A DNA stretch of 64,000 bases. Origin: Motacilla alba alba. Its lineage: Eukaryota; Chordata; Aves; Passeriformes; Motacillidae. This document shows, piece by piece, positions 23,834-64,000 of the stretch. Under the pieces are notes generated by a model that saw only the letters and a program-made list of their open reading frames with translations, was not told the DNA's origin and made no database searches. Position 1 is the first letter of the stretch, and the number at the start of each line of letters is the position of its first letter. Location: the NCBI RefSeq assembly GCF_015832195.1, contig NC_052027.1:15930149-15994148 (forward strand), read 5' to 3'. A program made the translations under genes and the position numbers.

Positions 23834-25623
23834 TCACAGCTGCGCCGGGGCGTCCTGGAAGCTGATGAGGTTGGACTCCTGGCCGGGGCTCTTCCCGGCC
23901 GTGCCGGGGTCGGGCAGCAGCGGGCTGTCAGCCTTCGCTGCTGCTGCCGCCTCCTCCTCATCATCCTCCATGCTGGGCCAGGCTGACTGGTCCTCCACTC
24001 GCTTCAGCCGCTCGTTCAAAGCCTTCAGGGCCAGCTGCCTGCAGGACAAGGGCACGGGGGCAGGTTAGCCCCGGGTCAACGGCTCTGCCCCATGGGGCAC
24101 TGGGCAAGTCAGCCCCTCAGCCCCTGGCTTCTTCCCGGCAGGACAGGGTGGGTTCAGAACTGCTGGGGAAGACCTGGAGCGCCTGGGACTGCTCCACAGG
24201 AATCCACTCCGGCTCCCAGACTGCTCACACGGAGTTTTCATGCTACGTGGTGCAACTGGAGGCTGCCAGCAGGAGGGCAGCTCCGGGAATGGGGAATAAA
24301 GGCATAAAGCAGGGCAGGGAAAAGGGAGCGCCAGCACCCTGTCCAAACCCTCCTGCCAGGAGTCAGGAAGTCCAGTGCTGCCTGTGCTGGAGCTGGGGTG
24401 TGCGGCTGACTCGCTGCCCTCCCCTGGGCCAGGATGAACTGGTGGAAGGCTGCCGCAAGCATGGGCTGTCACCCCCCCCCCCCCAGACTGTATCCCTTTC
24501 TTCTGCAGGGACCCCTAACCTCGTCTGCCCCTTTCCCAGGATCTCCCCTGCCTTTCCATTGCTGCTCCACATTATCCTGGAAGAGCAGGAAGAGCTGTCC
24601 CACCAGCTCCCTGAAGTGCTCCTAACCACCTTCGTGGCAGACCACATGGAGAAAGCCCCACCTGCGCCCCTGCACGTAAATCTCCCCCCCTCCTCCTTGG
24701 CTGGATTTTAAACCGTACCCTCGCTGTCCCTAAACACGATCCCCACGGGCAGGGCAGGGCAGGGGGTACCTTCTCCTCTCGGCGTCCTGGGGGTCCGTCC
24801 CCGGCAGGCTGATGGTGATGGAGGACGGGGCACCCACGTCGTAGCGCTTGACGGTCTTGCGGCACAACCGCACCTTCACCAGCACGCTGTGCACCAGGTT
24901 GGCCACCAGACCCACCACGGGCTGCAGGATCTCGGGGAAGAAAGTGGCGAAGGCGAAGTGGTCGCTCATGTCTCCGCGGCCTCTACTGTGCCGCTGGTAG
25001 AAGCGGAGATAGACCCAGCTGGAGAGGAGCCCGAAGCCGTACGAGGCCAGTACATTGCTCTCGACGAGGGCAGCGAGCCGCAGCAGAGCCAGGAGAAGGA
25101 GCAGGAGCATGGGGACAGCCTTCATTCTGACCTGAGGCACCTTCAGTACCGTGCTGTCCCCCATCGTCTGCTTGAGGGCCACCAAGACCCCCCCGAGGAA
25201 GCCCAGGCCGCCGTGGATGCGGACGGAGAACAGATAGTGGAGGCGGAAGGAGGCCACATAGGTGAGGAAGTAGGCGAGGGCCGCCAGGAGCCCCACGGAG
25301 ATGTTCACCACGGCGAAGAAGACGAGCAGCTCCAGCGCGCCCCAGAGGGGCTCCAGCAGCCGCCCGGCCGTGCCCAGCGTGGCCAGGCTGGCCGCCAGCC
25401 CCCAGGCGCGCTCCTCCACCAGCCCGTGCGTCAGCAGCGTCCACACCCAGAAGTTGGGGGGCAGGAGGTAGCCGGGCGTCACCCCCAGCCCGTAGGCCGT
25501 GTCCAGCCCGAAGGAGAGCAGGTACAGCAGCACCACGGCGGCGCTCAGCGACTTCACCACCACGCTGGTGCCGGCCAGCGCCGCCAGGAAGTGCTGCCGG
25601 GCCACCGGCAGGTACCGCCGCAT
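23834..25623 (-). CDS. TMEM115: Transmembrane protein 115 (Golgi membrane protein)
   Basis: Two exons, complement 24770-25623 and 23834-24038, give 352 residues (human 351). TMEM115 is a rhomboid-like multi-pass Golgi protein linked to retrograde transport. The first exon carries the membrane segments (VVVKSLSAAVVLLYLLSF; ALELLVFFAVVNISVGLL; PMLLLLLLALLRLAAL) and the invariant VRIHGGLGFLGGVLVALKQ and YGFGLLSSWVYLRFYQR. The second encodes the acidic, alanine-rich cytosolic tail (KRVEDQSAWPSMEDDEEE). Phase at the join (AG|G) gives ERRRQLALKALNERL, as in mammals. The start at 25623 matches the family; the open frame runs on upstream through CpG-rich DNA without homology. Confidence 0.95.
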
Positions 25624-25900
25624 CTTCGGCCCCGCGGGCGGGACGGGGCGGCCCCGCGGGGGCTGCCCGGCCCCACCCGCCCGCCTCCCCGCGCCGGGCC
25701 CCGCGCAGCCCCCGGCCGGCCCCGGCCCCGGTCTGTCCCTCCGCCGCCGCCTCGGGCCAGGCCGCGCTCGGACCCTCCGCTGGGCCAGGCCGGGCGCGGA
25801 CAAACAGCGCCGCTGCGCACGCGCGGAACGGGGGCGCCGGGGCGGGGCCGCTGCGGGGCGTGGCCGTGGCGCCGCGGGGCACGCCGGGACTTGTAGTCCG
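25300..25900. promoter_or_regulatory. CpG island at the TMEM115 start
   Basis: Very dense CpG from inside the TMEM115 first exon to about 25900, without a TATA box; typical of a housekeeping promoter. Confidence 0.65.
25879..25897 (-). promoter_or_regulatory. Candidate ZNF143 (SBS) element upstream of TMEM115
   Basis: The minus strand reads ACTACAAGTCCCGGCGTGC, matching the ACTACAANTCCCAGNATGC class of sites bound by ZNF143 with two mismatches. It lies 256 bp upstream of the start codon at the edge of the CpG island. Confidence 0.55.
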
Positions 25901-26490
25901 GCCACGTTGGCAGCGCGGGGCGACACGGGACACACTGCCGGGGGACACGGGGAAACGCGGACACCGAGGGGAGACGGGGACACGGGGAGACGCCGAAACG
26001 GGAGCACATGGGACAAACGAGCGATACGGACGTGGGGGGGCACACGGACACAGGGGGACGCGGCGGGAGAGGAGTGGCAGAACACGGTTCTGGGGCGTGA
26101 ACGACACAGTCATGGGGGTGCGTTCAGAAACCCCGGGAAATGGGGATGTGGACACGGGTGGGCTGGACACAGAAGGCATTAAGGGACATTGACCCCCTGC
26201 AACAGGGGGACACGGGCATGGAGGGCGTGGGAAGGGTGACACAGTCCTGCGGGGACACGGGAAGATGGGGGCGCTGAGCCCCCGCTGTGCCCCCGCCCCT
26301 CCTGTGCAGCGTGGCGCTCTGCGAGCCCGCGGCTCTGCGGCGTCCCTGTCCCGTGTCCCTGCCCCCGTGGTGCAGCAGGTGTGAGGGCACTGTCCCGCCT
26401 GGCAGGGGTCCCCGCTATCCTGTGCCCCCCACGGGCTGTGCCCCCCCAGCCGTGCCCAGGCCCCGGGCAATGACGCAGCCACTGCCTGTG
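25900..26490. other. Spacer between TMEM115 promoter and CACNA2D2 3' end
   Basis: GC-rich with imperfect ggacacgggg repeats (about 25918-26060). Open frames across it are repeat artefacts; no gene is recognised. Confidence 0.55.
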
Positions 26491-26510
26491 AAGTGAAAAT
26501 ATGAACATTA

Positions 26511-26516
26511 TTTAAT
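26511..26516 (-). promoter_or_regulatory. Probable distal poly(A) signal of CACNA2D2
   Basis: ATTAAA (the commonest variant) on the minus strand at the left edge of an AT-rich block that ends abruptly in GC-rich spacer. It implies a 3'UTR of about 1.9 kb. No canonical AATAAA is present on the minus strand between here and the stop at 28429. Confidence 0.45.
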
Positions 26517-26599
26517 AACTGAGTCTCTGTAATAAACCATTTGAAAATATTTTACAAGGAGTCACACGCACGATATCTTACAAATTGTCTTTTTGTTGG

Positions 26600-26735
26600 T
26601 TTTTTTTTTTTTTTTTTTTTAGTTTTCCAACTGTTCTGTACAAAACAAAAAAAAAAAAAAAGAAAAAAAAGGGAAAAAAAAGGAAAGCAAAACAAATTAA
26701 AAAATAAATTAAAAGAAAATCAATTAAAAACCCAA
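26600..26735. repeat. T run followed by A-rich low-complexity tract
   Basis: A run of more than 20 T at about 26600-26621 and a long A-rich stretch at 26645-26730 face each other and could pair as a hairpin in the 3'UTR. Confidence 0.7.
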
Positions 26736-27939
26736 TGCCTTTGAATGAGCAGAGAGAGAAGCTTTTGGGTGGGGACAGGGCAGGAGGCGACCCCGGCGGG
26801 ACGGGGGACCCGGGGCCACGCCGCCCGTTTGTCTCATCGGTTTTTAACGTAAAATAGACTATATATGTATATATTTATAGGTATGTATAGTGGTGGTTTT
26901 CTGGCAGAGCACCTAACTAGACTACAGAAGTACACACACTCCCGGTAACACAGAGCCATCTGTTCAAACACGGTTCCCAGAGACAGTAACCAAACACACA
27001 CTGAAAAAGCTACAAGCAGAATGACCATTAATTAACCCCAGCACTAATTAGCGCCTGGCGCCCTCCCCAGCCCCCCGGGGTGGCCGTGCCGAGAGGGCTC
27101 CCCTGGACCCGGTTGATGGGGTGGCTCTGAGCGGGGTACCCCGGGGGGGTGAGGGTCCCCAGGGCTGCCCAGGGACCCCCGGCACTGCCGGGAGCAGCGG
27201 GTTGGGGAAGGGGGGGCGGGTGTGGCACCCCGGTGTCACAGCTGTCACCCTGCTCCGGGCCCCTCCAGCCCCGGCCCCTCTCCTGGCTGGCTTTGTGGGG
27301 TGCAGCGGGGTCTGAGGGTGCCAGGGCAGAGCGGCCAGGGTGGATTGAATGGGGGGGCGACACCCCCAGAGAGCGCCCCGGCGTGAGCCCCGGTCCCCAT
27401 GCCCCGCCGCGTCCCAGCCAGCAGCACCCGGCACGGCCCCGCGCCCCGGGACAGGCACGGGCTGGCACGGCCCCTCTGGGGACATGTGGCACGGCCCCTC
27501 TGGGGACAGGTGGCACGTCCCGCGGTGGGGCGTGGGGCACGACCCCTCGGGGACACAGGGGTGGCCCCAGGGGACGAGCGGCACGCCCCCGGCCAGCGCG
27601 GGTTCTTTGGCAGGGCAGGGGGTCCGGGCAGGGCTGGGGGGGGCAGGGCTGAGCGGGCAGGATTCACAGTGATCTGCAGAACGGAAAAGAAACAAAATAC
27701 ATTTTTCCCCCCCTCCTCCTTTTCACCCCAGTATCTGTGCCCGAGGACGGCTGAGCCCAGCGCAGGGGCCGGGGCTCCATCGTGCCGCAGGCCAAGGCCA
27801 CTGTCCCCAGCCCTGTCCCTGCCCGCTGCCAGCCCCAGCCCGCAGGGGCGAGCCCGCAGGGATGCTGCAGCTGCCCCGCACGCCCTGGGGCCGGCACCGC
27901 CAGAACAAATGATACTGACCCGCACAGTCAAGTCCTTTC

Positions 27940-28035
27940 TTTCTTTCTTTCTTTTTTCTTTTTTTTTTTTTTTTCTCCTTCCCCCCCCCATTTTTTTTTT
28001 CATTTTTTTTTTTCCTTTTTTGTTTGTTTGTTTTC
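27940..28035. repeat. T-rich low-complexity tract in the 3'UTR
   Basis: Runs of (ctttt)n and long T homopolymers with an interrupting C run and (gttt)n; A-rich in the transcript. Confidence 0.75.
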
Positions 28036-28428
28036 CCATGTGTCCTCGTTGCTGACAATAAACCCCGCCGGTCTCCAGGTGAAAATGTTGGAAACTCGAA
28101 TGTAGAAAGATCTGCTTTAAAATCTTCAGGCTAAAAAAATAGGCGAGGTGGATGGGAAGGGGGGGTCGCGGGCGGAGGACACCGATGCCACTTTTCCAAG
28201 TCCGAGTGGCCGGGAGGGCGCGACGCCGGGGCAGCGTCCCGGTCCCCGCTCTGCCGGGAGCCCTGCCCGCCCCCCGGCTCTTCTTTGGCTGCGGCCGGCG
28301 GGGAGAGCGGGGCGGCACCGGGGGGCCCCGGGGCGGCGGAGGGAACGTCGCTCCCGCTCCAGCGGGCCGGGGAGGGGCATGGAGATGGAAGTTGAAAGAA
28401 AAGAGAGCTGGCGGGGGCGGCCGGGGGG

Positions 28429-60080
<31,652 letters not shown>

Positions 60081-61383
60081 CTGCAGAGAAAGGGGAGAGC
60101 TGTTAGTGCAGGTCAAGGTCAGGGTGGGAAAGGAGTCTTGTCTCTTCAGCACCTCTCTCATGCTCTTGGCAGCCACCACATTGCTGGGGACAGAACCCTT
60201 CCCAGCCCATGCTGTCCTTGGGACATGTTCAGGACCTCATGTCCTCCACATCCACCCTCCAAGGACTGGCCACGGCCTGCCATGCTTCCCTCTACTCACA
60301 GCTGCTGCTGAGCCACAGCACTGCAGGGCCAACGGCCCTGTGACAGTGACACTGGCGTGACCGCAGCCTCTGCACGGACACCAGGCGCAAGCCTGTGCCC
60401 CGTGCCCACAGCCAGGGTGCTTTGGTTCTGTTTCAAACATCAGGAGCCACAGAAGAGCTGGATTTACGCAGCGTGGCAGGCAATGGCCCTGCAGCCACCC
60501 AGGCCCCCTCCCTTCACTGCAGAAGCAGGGAGAAAAGTGTCCTTGCTCCCACAGAGAAATGCACATCGTTAATTTGGGGTATTTAGAACCTATTTAAGTA
60601 GAAAGGTCTGCTTGGATTCCTCTTCCCAGAGTGTCAAGACGTGAGACAGCTGATAAAATTCCTGAAGAGGCAATTGGGAGAGCAGCGATGCTGTCACAAC
60701 AGCATTCCGTGTACCAGTAGAAAGGGTAATTAAAGGGCACTCAGAGACTCTTCCCAGCGTGCCGGGACCGAGTGTGATGCCGGCACACCGGCAGCGTCGT
60801 GGTGCTGACACGACTGCCAGTCAATCAGCATCAGCAGCCAGCCCGCCTTCCCGGCACGGGCAGCGCCCCGGGGTGATCACTGCTGCTATTGTCTAACGAG
60901 GAGAGCGATCTGGCCCCGAGCAGAAACACGGCCAAAGCCTCAATGGCACTGACTGCATCCCTGTCCTGCCTGCCCCTGCTCTGGGCAGTGCCGGACCCAG
61001 CCCTGTGCCAGGCACGGCGGCACTGTGACATCCATCCCAGCCTGGGCATGGGCTCCTGCTGGATGGAGAACGGGACCAGCACAGGCAAGCAGCTCTCCGG
61101 GCAGGCAGCACCAGCCGCCCCACCGAGCGCTGGCAGTACTGCCCCGCAGCGGGATCACCCTATTAGCCACAAAACTGCTCCCCAGGGTGATTTGCAGTGG
61201 CTTCTCCCGGCTTCCCAAGAGGTGGGAAAGCCCCTGAAGCTGATCTTGGAGACATCAACAGCAAGGGACCCTGGCAGGCTGTGCAGGCGGTGTCTCCCCA
61301 AGATGGGGATTGTAAAGGGCAGTTCCAGCCCTTTACAATCTCTGTGACTCTTGGAGATTGCGATAAAGCAGCACCGGGAGGGG

Positions 61384-61414
<31 letters not shown>

Positions 61415-64000
61415 TTGACGCAGCATCTTCCAATTTCTGCTATTAAAAAGCCCAGTCATTAAGGGAACACACTTATTAATTATCTGTGATTTGTTGTGAA
61501 ATGCTGTGGGGTTTGCAACAACAAGAAAGGAAAAAAAAGAATTAATTTCTCTTCAGCTGGCCTCCCCGCGCCGCTGCCGGCCCCACGCACGGCCCTGCCC
61601 CTCGCCGGCACCGCCGCCTCCCGGGGCCGCGGCCATCTGCACTTGCTAATTAAAGGAACCCCCGGGAGACCCGTAACACAAACGAGCTAATTTCATGTTT
61701 AATGATCTTTAATCAGGAGTGAGTGTGACTAACAACGGCCATCCGGAAGGTGCTTTGTTATTAATTTTGTTTGCCATTGGCTCCTCCGAAGAGCTCGATT
61801 CCCCTCCCAGCCGCAGAGGTCCCGCTCTCGCGGCGCAGAGGGCACGAGGTGATGATGCTCGGGCAGGAGAGCCGCTCCCCTGATCCTGCTTTCCCCGCTC
61901 CCGCGGCACAGGGCATGGCACAGGCAGAGAGCTCCTGTGAGGATGTCCCTCCCACCGATTCCCTCAGGGATCACAGAGCCCTTACGGTGCCCTCTTTCGA
62001 GCCCTGACAGCCGCAGGAGCGGCTGGGTGAGATCTCAGCCACGCTCAGGCTGTGCGTGCGGGACAGCCAGCACCGGCGTGGCCCTGGCCCTGAGATGCGC
62101 CCTGATGGCAGGCTCCAAAATCCTTGCCACAGCCCTGCTGATGCTGGGGGGCTGGAGGTTTTTCATGGGGTCCAAGGGACAGTGGGGGAGCTGGTAGGGC
62201 ATCTGTGTCCTGGCCACTTGGAAGCCTGTGTCTATTCTAGGAAGGAGGGAGGGAGCCCTCAGAGATGCTCTGAAAAGATGCCACGGGTGTTCCAAGAGGC
62301 AACAAGGGGTCCTACAATTTCTGCTCCCAAATATTTTTTTTAAACCACATTTGCCTTCTTCACATAATCCTCTCCTCCTCTGGTCCATGTTAAACTCAGC
62401 ACCAGGTCTGTGTAAATAGCACTGGTATTTCTAGAGCCTTTCAGAATAAATACCAATAAAGAAAACAAGGGGGTGAAGACGTCAAGGGATTTTGAGGCAA
62501 AATATTGTCCCTGTCTCTTGCAACAGAGCCTGCAGGAAGCACACACTGGTTCCCACCGCAGGGGAGGCTGAGCTGTGGCTCCATGATGTGTTAACCACTG
62601 TCCATTTTCTTGTACCTAAATTGCCAAATGCCACCTGCACGATGGCACTGCATGGCTGTGTCACTGGTGGGTAAGTGTGGGGTTATTTCAGCTCCTAAAG
62701 TGCAACACTCTGGGAGCTCAGCGCAATCCCAGACTGATCTGCAACTGTCCCTGTAGCCATGGCTCAGGCTTCTCCGGCAAAGCCACCAAGGAACCACCAC
62801 CTGCACCAAACCCTCGTGGTTCAGCATTACTGCAGCCCCTGGCCAAGGCTTCACCCTTCCTCCAGGAGGTGGGACCTCCTGGAGGTGGCCCTGGGGATGC
62901 TGCATGCCAGGGTCACCCCAGGGACCCTGGCTCCTTCCTCACCCCCTTGAGCCCTCCCCAGGTGCCCTGTGCCCCACACCTTCACTGTTTTCACACTAAA
63001 ACACCAAGCAAAAAGCTGATTAAAAACGCAGGCTGGGAGCTTCTGGAGAGCTGCAAGCTGGAGCCTTGCCAGTGGCACAAGGGAGGACCCTGCTCTGGCA
63101 CCGGTGCTCCCCTGACACACCCCAGCAGAACAGGTATGAGACAAAGCCCAGGACAAGGAGGGGCACACAGGTGCCTCAGGTGGGTGGTGAGGGGCACTCC
63201 CCCTCCAACCCCTGACACAGCTGTCTACAAGCATCCAGATAGATCTCTTTTTTTGCCTAAAACAATTACAGCAACAAAAAATAATGCTGAAAAGCTCAGT
63301 GCTGTTATCTTGTTGCAGCCTGGAGATGTCTGGAGGGAGGGGCGCTGGCCCAAGCCTCCAAGTCAGCGACCTACGGAGGTGGCAATCAAACTGTATCACA
63401 GACAGAGCTGCCACCACCCTAAAACACCTCAGCTCCCTGCTCCAGCCATCCAGCTGGAGTACACAGCTGGCAGGGACACTGCAGGAGGGCTGTGGCTCAC
63501 TCTCCCCTATAGAGCTTTCCTATAAAATCACCTCATCTGGCTAATCCTTCTCCCGAGGACCTGTAGGATCTGTAGTACTCCACGGGATTGCTCACTGTCT
63601 TCTTGTAAGGGTCACCCTGCTAATCACATGCCCTGGGGATGCTGCAGCTCCCCGGGGCAGTTTTGCAAGCAGATCCTGCTGCAGCCCATTGATTTCAGTC
63701 TCTCTCAGCCTCAGGCTGTGGGCTTCATTTCTCTGAGCGGCACAGGTGACCCCTGTGGTCAGCAAATCTCTTTCAAGATTTAATTGGCTCTGGAAGAGCC
63801 AAATCCTGGAGCAGTTTGCCTTCAGGCAGTTAGGAGGAACTCTGAGGCTGGTGGGGAAGAAAAGATGGATCCCAAGCTGGCACCTGCCTGTTTTCCAGCC
63901 ACTGGATGGAGCTGGTGGCAGGACCAGCATCCCAGCCCACAGCTTACCAATGTGGGGACAAGCCAGGTGACCAGAGCTGTGCTGGTCAGACCCGTGGGTG
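60081..64000 (-). other. CACNA2D2 intron running off the right edge
   Basis: 3.9 kb without any upstream CACNA2D2 exon. A 20+ A run lies at 61389-61415. AT-rich, TAAT-containing blocks occur at about 60560-60740 and 61640-61780. The remainder shows nothing I can support. Confidence 0.6.
61389..61415 (+). repeat. Poly(A) tract
   Basis: An A homopolymer of roughly 27 bases in an intron. No retrogene or SINE body is recognisable before it. Confidence 0.9.

Larger units (their letters stand above)
26490..28428 (-). other. CACNA2D2 3' untranslated region
   Basis: From the stop codon to the probable poly(A) site. Contains A/T homopolymer blocks (26600-26730; T-rich 27940-28030), an AT-rich UTR-like block (26840-27060), and a 24-bp tandem repeat (ggcacggcccctctggggac) at about 27463-27520. 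Boundaries are inferred. Confidence 0.55.

Noticed and set aside
24889..25896. Plus-strand 335-codon open frame
   Set aside because: It is the antisense shadow of the TMEM115 first exon and promoter island.
24983..26482. Minus-strand 499-codon frame overlapping TMEM115
   Set aside because: Wrong frame relative to the TMEM115 protein and extends through CpG-rich promoter sequence; no recognisable domains.

Overview
This is eukaryotic DNA from a bird. Every gene is split by GT-AG introns, the DNA is GC-rich and compact with CpG islands, and the gene order is that of the vertebrate 'LUCA' tumour-suppressor cluster of human 3p21.31. One probable endogenous-retrovirus solo LTR and short introns suggest a songbird-type genome. 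Nothing here is bacterial or viral in organisation, and I found no defence, CRISPR or biosynthetic system.

Layout, left to right, all on the minus strand unless stated. Hyaluronidase HYAL1 is complete (26-1547) and the 3' half of HYAL2 follows (3048-3687). A 1,000-N gap (3864-4863) and a GC-rich minisatellite (to about 5430) come next. Then comes the single first exon of RASSF1 isoform A (5437-5686). The rest of HYAL2, all of TUSC2 and the remaining RASSF1 exons are not visible and most likely lie in the gap. Next are ZMYND10 (12 exons, 6953-16913), NPRL2 (11 exons, 17199-20546), CYB561D2 (plus strand, 3 exons, 20784-21776) and TMEM115 (2 exons, 23834-25623). From 28429 to beyond the right edge lies CACNA2D2, with 34 coding exons visible and the N-terminal exons outside the window. 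All exon joins given here were checked by hand for splice signals and reading phase. The resulting proteins have the lengths expected for their families: HYAL1 435, ZMYND10 449, NPRL2 378, CYB561D2 222 and TMEM115 352 residues.

Functionally the cluster is a set of neighbours rather than a pathway. It contains lysosomal and cell-surface hyaluronan breakdown, a Ras/Hippo scaffold, a cilia dynein-assembly factor, the GATOR1 amino-acid-sensing subunit, a transmembrane ferric reductase, a Golgi membrane protein and the alpha2delta-2 calcium-channel subunit. Packing is tight. NPRL2 and CYB561D2 share a 237-bp divergent CpG promoter, CYB561D2 and TMEM115 converge on overlapping poly(A) signals, and NPRL2 ends 285 bp upstream of the ZMYND10 start codon.

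The most unusual signals are at the level of RNA processing and regulation. They are a tandemly repeated 5' splice site in CACNA2D2 (32211-32263), a second pair of overlapping donors (29474-29486), three 66-bp-spaced CTCF-like motifs upstream of ZMYND10, an RFX-type X-box at the ZMYND10 start, and an exon bracketed by AT palindromes (34940-35582).
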